This document shows, piece after piece, positions 46,501 through 56,239 of a stretch of 64,000 nucleotides of DNA. Each line of letters starts with the position of its first letter. Position 1 is the stretch's first letter. The notes beneath the pieces are model-generated. The model worked only from the letters and a program-made list of their open reading frames with translations. It was not told the DNA's origin and did not search any database. The stretch is from Clavaria fumosa (lineage: Eukaryota > Basidiomycota > Agaricomycetes > Agaricales > Clavariaceae), in the NCBI GenBank assembly GCA_951802425.1, contig OX637802.1, forward strand, positions 2,976,001 to 3,040,000. Reading direction: 5' to 3'. A program made the position numbers and the translations under genes.

Positions 46501-47669
46501 ACTATTACTCCTTAGAATAATGGCACTGACCGATACCATAAAACTTCGTTGGACTTGCGACTGATCAAAGGATCTTGTAGAGAGAGCAAACAGGGGGGTG
46601 ATTGCGATGCAGTAATGAAATAAGGCACGGACATGCTCGAACAGCACATGTGAATCCAGGAGTCTCTCAAGAAAGTCGAGAGAGATTGGGAGACTGACAG
46701 TTTGTGATTGCCTGTTCATGAAGAATTAGTGGTTGAAACATTGAAGCAAAATAATTCTTACTGCTGCAAAATATTCACCCAGTCTTGCGATGATTCAGCG
46801 AAATCAGCACCACTATTCTAAAACATCATGAGTGGGTGATTCTTAGCAAAGTATGAATCACGAACCAGTCCAAACCATGTTGTAGCAAACGCCATCATCT
46901 CGAAATTGAGTAATAAAAGCTTGACCTGGACTTCTCGCATTTGGTCTACCCCGACACTGAGGAATTTTACCGCTCTGATAAGGCATTGCTGTTCGAGAGT
47001 GGGCTCTGCTGGAAGAGTGACACCAAAGTACTTGGCAGAATTATTGAGCGTGCCCAGCGCTTGAGTATTTTGGGATCCCTTCGCCTTTTCAATGGGCTTG
47101 ACCCAATCTTTTATGGTGGCAATTTACAAGTCATGGCAAGGGATGTGAAACAGACCTCTTTAAACTTGGCAGGCATGTGAGGCATCTCTGACCGTGAGGT
47201 CAGTTGATGAGAAGGCATTTGGGCATTTGTTGCAGCAAACGCCAGCTTATCTAGAAGAGAATGTCGGAAGATGAGGTGAGCTGCACCCATCAGTGCAGAT
47301 GTGTCGTGTTTGAGCCACTTTGTAGTGCTCATTACATCACTAAACGGTGAATTCAGATATGCATTGACAGCATTCTTTTTCTTTATCGCAGTACTCCCTG
47401 GGTGCCTGCCAAAGTCATCCAGATTCCATGTGATTGACTGAATTGGGATTTCATAAAGCTCATGAAATGTTAAATCACACCTGACACAGTGCAATTTGAT
47501 CTTCTGACACATTCTGATGCGCTCTCAGCCACTTGACAACTTTGTCTTCCAGGGAACCAGGAGTGAGGACAATATCCGTCATCCAGGGATAGTTTTTGAA
47601 GAGGGTGCTAGCACGGATCATGGTTGGGTCAAAGACAGTGAGAGACATGGAGGTGGGCTTGGTCGACAT
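43568..47669 (-). pseudogene. JmjC-domain 2OG-Fe(II) dioxygenase, decayed multi-exon gene
   Basis: Exon 1 starts at 47,669 (MSTKPTSMSLTVFDPTMIR), followed by exons with NAVNAYLNSPFSDVMSTTKW (47,350), AVKFLSVGVDQMREVQVKLL (46,950) and KALWRSFMQASLTGDTTAAL (46,420). An acidic/basic linker with KKKSKK lies at 45,960. The C-terminal half has ADFIQIPTLEIQELFQHRHI (45,250), WGLAATCGTISMLHIDD (HxD iron ligands, near 44,765-44,785), TGSKWWVV, CPGTLHFVLG (probable distal His, near 44,500), YGCHFYCAST and NPVITNQEHRLTRT. This is the pattern of the basidiomycete JmjC family; such enzymes hydroxylate or demethylate proteins, often histones. A TAG at 46,818-46,820 (CAG expected) and frame shifts near 45,960, 45,170 and 43,900 indicate a pseudogene. 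Confidence 0.7.
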
Positions 47670-47924
47670 TGGGCAAGATTGAGTTCACAAAGGAAACAGG
47701 TGGCAGTGCCCGGAATCTCGAGCATTACATGTCACAAATATGATTATGTAACAAGAAATCACATCACAATTTGTCAAGTTGAATTCAGGTCACCAATTAA
47801 ATATGGTATACTTATCTTTTCATGTTGACCTTTTTCTTCCTTGATATCCTTTTTCTTATATATGTTGTCTACTGTTTGTCTTCTCTTCACAATGACTGAC
47901 TGCATTAGTGTTCAGTGGAAAATG

Positions 47925-48035
47925 TGTGAGTTTTAGACAAGGTGGGTTTTAGACAGTTTAAAACTGGTTTAAAACCTGTCTAAAACTCAAGGGCATCTTG
48001 AGGGTTGTCGACAACCTGTCTAAAACTCGGCATAG
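47925..48035. repeat. Inverted repeat gttttagacag / ctgtctaaaac
   Basis: gttttagacagtttaaaac and aacctgtctaaaactc face each other, with a further copy of acctgtctaaaactcgg at 48,015. It could fold as a hairpin or be the end of a small inverted-repeat element. It lies about 330 bp upstream of the PHD-like gene. Confidence 0.55.
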
Positions 48036-48361
48036 CCTACTGAGTAGTATGTGAAATGTATCCAATTTCCTTCCAATGTCTACTGTGATAGCCAGTGGTA
48101 ATGAGCAAGCCCTGGCCTATCTGTACCATTTGCTCAAACATTTACCTTACACTGTGCCAACCTCAAGCATTCTATATGACTTTCAAAACTTTGCCCCAAG
48201 TGCAATCTTGACCACAGTCACATGGTTTTTGCATTGTTGTAATGGTCACATGATTATGTTTATGAAGATGGTCACATGATTTAACATGTGATAAGAGACA
48301 ACTGTACATCGAGTAGCTCAGTGGCTAAGCACTCAGACAGACATCGACCCATCAACTCATA

Positions 48362-50030
48362 ATGCCAAGAACTAAGCAAAGTGCATCAAGGTCCACAGGT
48401 GCTCCTTGCGTCAGAGTCACACTTCCCCCACCTCCTACTACACAGAATTTGCAGCCTGTTAGTAAACCGGTTGCAATAAGGGTAAGTCCTCAACTGTGCT
48501 GTTGATTTGATCGAGCTGATCAAGGACACATCAGGCAGGTGAAAGGGCCCCTAATGACGAAGTAAGCTTATCTAACTCCATCTATCATGGTGCTGACTTC
48601 TTGCAGTGGTGCTGCAGCTGTGGCGATGGTGGCCTTCTCTTAGACTGCAATGCTTGTGAGCGAGCAGTTTGTGGCAACTGTCTCAAGATTCCTTGATGCT
48701 CAGAGCTTATCAAGGAGCCTGATGTCAAGTTCATTTGTATGGCATGCCATTTAAGCTCAAGAAATCGCGCTGAACCCTTCTATGTAAGTAACTATTTCCA
48801 TCAGTACATACTGATACAACTTTAATCACAGCCTCTCCATCGCAATAACGAGCCAATTAAGAGTTCCATTGGTCTCATAAAGCCCACCACACTCAGGGGT
48901 CACTATGCTAGGCAAAACACAACCTCGCTCACCATCCTCAACATTCGTCTCTGTACGATCCCGTCACCAGGGGACCCATATATTTCCATTTCCAATTCTT
49001 TGGCAGGCTGGTTTGCCAACCCATCCCAGCAACGGATGCTGTATACTCAAGAAATCGTCCTCAATATTGATGCTGGTAATCCAGGGTCGTTGCTGAGGCA
49101 TCAGAAGGGAATCATGGGTCTCGTCAAACGCTTTCGAGAGTAAGTTGGTTTCATTATTACTTGGACATGGCTGACAATATGGCTGACTGCTTTGAGCAGA
49201 TTTGGCATCCAGAGGCTCATCATCTTCCTTTTCACCCATGCCAACCCCAATAATGGAGACCTCCACTGTGCGAATAATGCTGGTATTGAGACTGAAAGTG
49301 TAAGTCCTAATCAAGATCCTTCAATGGTCATTCCTGACCTATCTGCTAGTTTCTAGCTCAGATTTCTGGCCAAGAGCTTCTCGATTTCGCCAAGGATGCC
49401 CATTCACTCCTCATTCTTGAAGTTTGTGGTGGTGTTTGGGATAATGCAGCCTCGCGCAAGGCAATGATGGGCTTTGCCCAACAGTAGGTCTTCGCTTAAC
49501 TCTTCTCCTTTTCCTTAACTGATATTTGCAACAGTGCATGGTTCAACCACATTATTGGCTTCAATCAAGCCAACTTTTTCCTGCATCTCGCCATTCCACT
49601 CCTAATGAAGCTTCTCATCAAAAACTATATTGAATGCTTCTCAATGCTCCGCATACTCCTGGACATTCTCAAGGAGGAAGAGGGCCTTGGTGCCCACACT
49701 TCAGTCTTGCTCCTCTCGCACCAGTTTGCCCTTGAGTACTTTTGGGTACACAAAGACCTTCGCCCCTTTGGTGACACCTTCGCCCTTCAGTGCCCGAAGT
49801 GCTTTGCGATTCGGACACTCACATTTAAGCTTCTAGACAGTAAGAGTGGGGAATTTCAAGCAAGTTGCCACTGTGGTTGGACTGCTCAGAAGCTCTCTGG
49901 CAAGGGCGACGCATCACTGCTCAAGGGCTCTCAAGGATCGACGGCATGGGCTTCACGCATCTTGTATGGGACTCCTGCTATTGTGGATGAGGTGTGGAAG
50001 CTTCCCCGTTCTACGCACAATACTGTCTAA
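48362..50030 (+). pseudogene. PHD-like zinc-finger protein with histone-H3-like N-terminus
   Basis: ATG at 48,362. Exon 1 (48,362-48,481, 40 codons) begins MPRTKQSASRSTGAP, closely resembling the H3 tail. Intron 48,482-48,606. Exon 2 holds a PHD-like cluster: CSCGDGGLLLDCNACE, VCGNCLKIP, FICMACH (48,610-48,760), with Cys where PHD has His. Later exons contain NIRLCTIPSPGDPY, VLNIDAGNPGSLLRHQKG, a hydrophobic Leu-rich part and LLILEVCGGVWDNAASRKAM (49,390-49,460). The last part (49,605-50,030) is HQFALEYFWVHKDLRPFG and a zinc ribbon (LQCPKC ... CHCGW). A TGA at 48,694-48,696 (Arg expected) interrupts the finger and a frame change lies near 49,560. The architecture suggests a chromatin reader. 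Homologues lie at 1,085 and 53,973. Confidence 0.65.
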
Positions 50031-50620
50031 GCTCCATGCTCCTTGTACGTAACATTTTCTGAGTTGTTTGAAGTCCCATCTGTACAGACATTTTGCTACC
50101 GTAACATTGAAAAACCATGATTGCCTACGAGTTCATGATCATTGACTGCTGCCTCCAGAAAACCGCTAGAGCCCCTTTCGAACTACCTTGATTAAACTTA
50201 CTCAACATGGCCTCTTACCCCATGGAGCTCTCCAACCCCCATTCGATTACAGCAAAGTCTACAATATCATGACCACAACCCAAAATACGTCACTCAGCCA
50301 TTCAGCTATTCAGGTCACGTGACCTATATGCACGAGCAGAATTTCGCCTCATGCAGCAGAGATGGTGTTCGATAAATTCAAACAATGACATATTACAAGT
50401 TTCAAAGAGAAAAAAGGAAACGGTCAGAGCAGAAAGAAAACTCAATGTGGCCAGCATTGAGTTTTCCCTCTACCCTTCCCCTACTACAACATCAATAGCT
50501 ACCACTACTGCACACAAAAAATATATACCAAGGCTAATGGATGTCAGTGAAGACCCACAAGTCAGGATATCGAGGATGTGGTTGTGCTGGAGGGATACTC
50601 AGTGTCAGTATGGGTAAAAT
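50031..50620. other. No recognisable gene
   Basis: AT-rich intergenic sequence after the PHD-like gene. Short ORFs only. Confidence 0.4.
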
Positions 50621-50624
50621 GGTA

Positions 50625-51292
50625 AGTAGAAACGCACCGAAATGCCCACACCTACTCCAGATCAACAGACACTGCCCCATATCAATAAGGCCACCGAAGG
50701 TCTTGAGCATGAATGCACCGAGGCACCCACACCCTGCCCCAGATCAATAAGACCACTGAAGGTCTTGAGCATGAATGCACCGAGGCGCCCACACCCTGCC
50801 CCAGATCAATAAGACCACCGAAGGTCTTGAGCATGAACACACCAAGGCGCCCACACCCTGCCCAAGATCAATAAGACCACCAAAGGTCTTGAGCATGAAC
50901 GCACCAAGGCACCCACACTCTGCCCCAGATCAATAAGACCACCGAAGGTCTTGAGCATGAATGCACTGAGGCACCCACACTCTGCCCCAGATCAATAAGA
51001 CCACTGAAGGTCTTGAGCATGAACACACCAAGGCGCCCACACCCTGCCCAAGATCAATAAGACCACCGAAGGTCTTTGAGCATGAACGCACTGAGGCACC
51101 CACACTCTGCCCCAGATCAATAAGACCACTGAGGGTCTTGAGCATGAACGTGCCGAGGTGCCCACACCCTGCCCCAGATCAATAAGACCACCCAGGGTCT
51201 TGAGCATGAACACACCGAGGTGCCCACACCCTGCCCCAGATCAATAAGACCGCCGAGGGTCCTGAGCATGAACATGCCGAGGCGCCCACACT
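50625..51292. repeat. 62-bp minisatellite, about 11 copies
   Basis: Unit of 62 bp containing aaggtcttgagcatgaatgc, accgaggcgcccacaccctg and ccccagatcaataagacca. Copies are about 90-95 percent alike, with most differences being CpG against TpG or CpA. Because 62 is not a multiple of three, ORFs over it cycle through three frames and are not genes. Confidence 0.95.
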
Positions 51293-51356
51293 CTATGAGG
51301 GCAACCTTGGTAGGCAAATGACCATATGCATCTGGTCATTTGCCTACTAAGGCTGC
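51293..51356. repeat. Inverted repeat at end of minisatellite
   Basis: ttggtaggcaaatgacca and tggtcatttgcctactaa are separated by about 8 bp (tatgcatc), with outer ggcaacc / ggctgcc pairing. It forms a strong hairpin of at least 16 bp directly after the last repeat unit. Confidence 0.85.
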
Positions 51357-52084
51357 CCAGGGAATGGATTTGAGGCCTGGCGATGTCAGTGGAAGAGATG
51401 CAATCAAAAAAAATTCACACCTTCACACCACACACAATGGTGGTGGCATTACATAAAGAGCGCAATGAGTCAAAGGAAGGGCAATGGTGATAGCATGGTG
51501 AGTTGGAGATGTGGTGATGGTAGTGGTTAAGGAAAGAGCGACGAAAGTTGACGCTGTCAGAGTTGAATTTTTTTTAAACCTGTAATCACGTGATTGTTCA
51601 AACCAATCATGTAATCCAATTGAGGTGGTCACATGGCTGGATCGCGTATCACGTGATTACACTTTTTTTTTTGAATCAGCATTTGTATCCCGCAACATGT
51701 GGCTATGACAAAGATGTGGTTGTATGTGAGGTACATGAAATTTTGGGAGGTAGTTGTGGTAGTAACAGAAGTGGGTAAGGTGAATGTTGTGTTACATGCT
51801 GTAGTCTAGTGTGGGTCTGTCCTTCCACGGTGGATCGACTAAAGGGTTGAGCTGTGGTTCTTTTGAGGCATTAGTGATGTGTGCAATTTGTTGAAGTGGC
51901 GTTTGTCTCAAGCAGGGCATTCGTATTAGAAAAGGTTGATGGTTGCGAATGGAGAGTCTTATTTTGTTTGGTAGTACGTGATCACACCTCACTGCTGGAG
52001 ACATGGCTCTCTCGAAATTCCGAAATGCTTTTGGAAACTAACATGTATTTACCTATTCTCATCTATATAGTCAGATCGTTTTGG
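51357..52084. other. No recognisable gene
   Basis: Sequence between the hairpin and the TET/JBP gene. It includes CACGTGAT words near 51,585 and 51,645 and a run of T at 51,563. Plus-strand ORF 51,881-52,228 overlaps the TET/JBP exon on the other strand and is judged a shadow. Confidence 0.35.
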
Positions 52085-53494
52085 TCATCCAGGCCTTGGA
52101 AAATCCAGCCTGTCATGGACAGTGTCCTTGATGAAATGAGCAACGCAAACCCTATCCCCTTCCCATTGATGAACTTCATGGAAGAAAACCTTCCCACAGA
52201 GGGAGACCATTGTCCCAGGAGGATATGAGAGGGAAACTCCTAACTCTTGAACATCGAAGGTGGTTCCATGGTGCACCCCAGCACTGAGGAGGAGATCAAA
52301 GTGTGTTGGACAACCACCCTCATCCCTGTGACGAGGAGTCACTCGATTCACGATCACCTGCATTGCAGTGTATACCGATGGCCATAACTTGACATTTTGA
52401 TACTTTCGAGCCATTTCAATTCCCTCTTTGATCTTGTTTATGGCTGCGAGCCCATAGTCATATAGTTCTGGGGTAATGAGTGCTGTGACACAGTTGCAGA
52501 GGAGCTCTACATCGGCAATTGCAGTCATGAATGACTGGCCATGTGATGCCTGCAAACTCGTAGATGCTCTGAGCTTCTCATGAGGTTGCCATTAGAGATT
52601 GTCAGTTTGTGTCATTGGATGTCTCATTTGACGCACATCTCGTAGCTGCATAAACCAACCAGCAGAGAATGCCAAAACACCAGCGCCAAAGACGGTGTTA
52701 GCCGGAGGGTTTAAACCCTGCAACCTCCAAGGTTTATCTTGGCCTGATGCCTTGGTCACAAGATGACTCTTGATCAGGGCTATGGCTCTGTTGTAGTTGG
52801 CCTAAATATTTCCATATAAGCAAAGATTGATTAAACATGAGCTCTACTCACAATTTGCGATGTTGAAATGATACCAGGCAGATGCCATAAGATGATACGG
52901 TTGAACTTGTCCACTACAATTGCTGGCTCATCGATGTATCCTGAGCCATCTGGGATTCTAAATTTCTTCTTCAGACAAGCCAACTCATTGTCTATTCTGG
53001 ACTCATGGTCTCCTGCCATATTGAGCTCCTTGATGTTGCTGATAAATCTTTCGACATCCCAATCTGTCTGAACTGGGAATATAATTAGTTAACAGATCCA
53101 TGTGGCAACTAGGAATCAAGGGTGTTTCAGCCACCTCCACATACTAGGGTTGAGCAAAGCATATGCAGCAGTAAGCGCTATCCTTTGGAAGTCTGCTTCT
53201 CCAAGAGGGATGTGGTCACTCAAGTCTAAAGCTGTCTTCAGCTCCTCAAGTTCAGCCCAAACTTTGAGCCTGGGAGGATAAAATTGAAGTTAGATTAAAA
53301 AATGACAGTTGGAGAATCTCATACTGTTTCTTCTTCGGGTTCTCCATTGTATCACCACAATGCCTGCACAAAATATCTTTCAACCGAGCCCAAATAGAGT
53401 CTTTTAGAGTAAGGGGTCCTAGGAAGGTCGATGAAGGTGCCAAAGAAGTGGAATGACCAGTTGTTTCCAATGTCTGTCCACGACGTCGCTTCAT
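52085..53494 (-). pseudogene. TET/JBP-family 5-methylcytosine dioxygenase
   Basis: Four exons by eye: 53,494-53,325, 53,269-53,145, 53,072-52,852 and 52,802-52,085, all with GT..AG introns of about 50-70 bp. Starts MKRRRGQTLETTGH (basic, possibly nuclear targeting). The last exon carries the double-stranded beta-helix: VNRVTPRHRDEGG (HxD iron ligands, near 52,311-52,335), FDLLLSAGVHHGTTFDV, LGVSLSYPPGTMVSLCGKV, then HEVHQWEGDRVCVAHFIKD (distal His and 2-oxoglutarate-binding Arg, near 52,140-52,195). The family oxidises 5-methylcytosine or thymine in DNA. All catalytic residues are present. One TAA at 52,592-52,594 interrupts the last exon just before LRASTSLQASHGQ, where Trp would be usual (TGG with two G-to-A changes). 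Either it is a pseudogene or an unseen intron removes the stop. Confidence 0.85.
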
Positions 53495-53972
53495 GGCTGT
53501 TTGTGGAACAATTGTGAAAATCAAGCTTACATGATACCTTCCTCACCTAACCCAAATGAGACAAAAACTACCTAATAACATGATGACATGCTTTTCTAAT
53601 GTTTTCGCATTCCTGGTGTGACTAAGGATGAGAGCTGGAGGAGTGAAGGCACAGCACGCTTTAGCAATGAGAGTATTTTATTGATTCATTGGATTTATTT
53701 CATGTCAGGGTCACAAAACAGCAAGGTTTTCTAAACAGTTGTAGTTGTAGCACAGCCAACTATGAAGCACGTTTGAGCTTGCACAGCAGCTCCGAGAACA
53801 GGTGGCATGGGACATATGCTATGAACCTTCTAGCACCAGTGAAGAATCTGTCTTGTTATAATTTCGAGTGAACGACATAAACCACACAGGCATGTGTTGT
53901 GAATGATGGTAGAGCTAAAAATTTCATCTGGTTGCCGTTTCCTTCATCTCTTGTCTAACGATGATCCCTGAA
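53495..53972. other. Spacer between two minus-strand genes
   Basis: No recognisable gene. It would contain the upstream region of the TET/JBP gene and the 3' untranslated part of the next gene. Confidence 0.4.
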
Positions 53973-55480
53973 CTACTCATCCACCTCTGAGACAACCATC
54001 CATTGCCCACCATCAACCTCCCCACCTAGCCATTTCACAGCATTAGGGCGTGGAAATTTGACTTTCTTCGGGCAGCCCTTACAACCAAACAAGCAAGATG
54101 AATCTGGGCCATTTACCAATACCCAGGATCGGATGCAGCCACAACTTTCACACTGCACAGGCAGCCAGTGACCCCATGGGCGAATGGTACGATGCGTCCA
54201 GATGTAGCGAGAACTGCGTGGCTTTCCTTGGTCTCTGAAGATATGAAAGATGTTTGTGTGCCAGCAAATTGAAGTCATTGTTGGAAGAAATTGGCGATTG
54301 AAGTCGAAGAAAGGGAGGCCTTCAACCAGAACATGCTGGGCATATGAAAGGACAAGGGGGGAGATTATGCAGGGCTGCAGCTCTGCATTGGTGAAGCCAA
54401 TGATATGAGAAAGATTAAGGCTGTAATATGATGTAAGAGCAGAAGTTTGGGGAGTGAGACAGACCCACTGGCTGAAACTAGTCAAGAAACTGTTATAACT
54501 CGACAACTGATTGATGAAAGAGAGACCAGTCAAAAACCATAAATGAGCTTCTGTATTGATCGGGAATAGTGGCTTGGGGAGGAGTGCTTGCATGAACTAG
54601 GAATGATGTAAAGGCAGTGTTTTTAAAAATGGATACCCATCTCTCACCTCTGTAACACTGCCAGACATGTTTGGACCCAGCATTGGGTCTCCAGTATCCT
54701 TGTGCAACTGTGTACTTATGAATATGACGACTCGGGTAGTTGAGCTGTTGCATAGGGTTAGAAATTTTCCAAGTCATAGCAGTCTACTTACCATTGGCCA
54801 ATAATCTCTCTGACATTGTTTTGGATTCGATTGGCATGCTCAGAAATCAGCATGTCAGAGGACAGGTCAAACGAAATCTCTCTGTTAACTAGGTCCTCTG
54901 ATCCAGGAATGCTGACATGTACTCAGAAAGAATCTTGGCAGGAGATCCATTCAATTGCAAGCCGGAGAGGTAAAAGTGGACAATAACCAGTTTCGTGTTG
55001 ATAACCTGGGACTGTGGACTGTGCAGTCGTCTGAAAGTGACCTTTGATCTTCATCCCTTGGTCATGAACAGGACGAAAAGCCACAACATTGATATCACCG
55101 TCCACTGTAGGGGGGATGGTGGCATCATGGAAATGGAGGCCCTGGGCATTGTTCAGGTCAGAAGGAGAATTGGAATATAAGACACTCACTTTATATGGCT
55201 GTGGTGCAAAGAATCGTTCATGGCAATTGAGACAAAAGAACACTAAATTTGAAGATGGAAAAGCCGGGATTGTTATGCAATTTGAGCATAGTGTGTGAGG
55301 ACAGTTGTAGCAGATGATCAAGGGTTTATTGCCATTAAGGCACATGTAGCAATGCTGGGAGACATTTGTACTAGTTCTGCAACAGCAAAAGAGCACATAC
55401 ATCATTAGCAGCTGAAAGATGTCGCTTCTTATTCACAAGCTCTTCTTTTGTTGGAAGCCATCGCTTTTGAGATCAAGAAG
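53973..55480 (-). pseudogene. PHD-like / zinc-ribbon protein, second copy
   Basis: Same architecture as the 48,362 gene, on the minus strand. A short basic first exon near 55,470 (KRWLPTKEELVNKKRHL) is broken by a TGA. The Cys-rich finger follows (CYMCLNGNKPLIICYNC, LCSNCITIP, FFCLNCH, 55,345-55,215), then FRPVHDQGMKIKGHFQ and WISCQDSF, and a TGA at 54,923-54,925 where Arg fits. VNREISFDLSSDMLISEHA, HKYTVAQGYWRPNAG and a 206-codon open exon (54,593-53,973) ending in HRTIRPWGHWLPVQCESCG ... CKGCPKKVKF, a zinc ribbon, complete it. No H3-like start is visible in this copy. It is probably a nuclear chromatin-associated protein. It follows the TET/JBP gene upstream on the same strand, with 480 bp between them. 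Confidence 0.6.
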
Positions 55481-55540
55481 CCATTATTAGAGATCCTCGG
55501 TTTTCGTTTGGCAAGAGTGTTTGCAGTGTAGTTATGTAAG

Positions 55541-56238
55541 CTATAGCAAATAGACCAATTCGCACCAATTGCTGTGCCATCAGGATGGACCTATTTGGCG
55601 CAGTCGCTGCGTGAGCGCACCAAATAGGACCAAATACAATTGCTGTGCCATCAAGATGGTCCTATTTGGCGTAGTCACTGCGCGACTGCATCAAATAAGA
55701 CCAAATAGGACCAAATATTAGTAAATGCATGTGACTCCCATGCCACACAACCTGGGGTGGTGAAACTGCAAGGGAATGAATGGGTTGTCAGCAAGGCCAA
55801 TGAGAACAAGATATAGAGACAGACCTTCAACATTTATTGTGGGATTGTGATGCTATCTTATGACAGGCACACAGTACAGCATTGATGGCAGAGGACCAAA
55901 TCGCACCAATTGCTGTGCCATAAGGATGGTCCTATTTGGCGCAGTCGCCACGCGAGCGCACCAAATAGAACCAAATACAATTGCTGTGCCATCAAGATGG
56001 TCCTATTTGGCGTAGTCGCCGCGCGACTGCGCCAAATAGGACCAAATAGGACCAGATATTAGTATATGCATGCAACTCCCATGCCACACAACCTGGGGTG
56101 GTGAAACTGCAAGGGAATGAATGGGTTGTCAGCAAGGCCAATGAGAACAAGATATAGAGACAGACCTTCAACATTTATTGTGGGATTGTGATGCTATCTT
56201 ATGACAGGCACACGGTACAGCATTGATGGCAGAGGATA
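55541..56238. repeat. 341-bp tandem duplication with four strong hairpins
   Basis: Two copies (about 55,555-55,895 and 55,896-56,236) include aactgcaagggaatgaatgg and acaggcacacagtacagcat in the same order. Each contains two perfect or near-perfect inverted repeats, such as tcctatttggcgtagtcgc facing gcgactgcgccaaatagga. The GC-rich hairpin cores (gtcgccgcgcgac) stand out from AT-rich surroundings. Confidence 0.9.
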
Positions 56239-56239
56239 G

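Noticed and set aside
48312..48370. tRNA-like sequence (gtagctcagtggctaagc ... catcgaccc)
   Set aside because: It has an A-box-like word and a weak B-box-like word, but the spacing is about 15 bp too short and no acceptor stem forms. It may be a SINE remnant but cannot be supported as a tRNA.
50625..51292. CRISPR-like array
   Set aside because: Units are head-to-tail with no unique spacers and the host is a fungus; it is a minisatellite.
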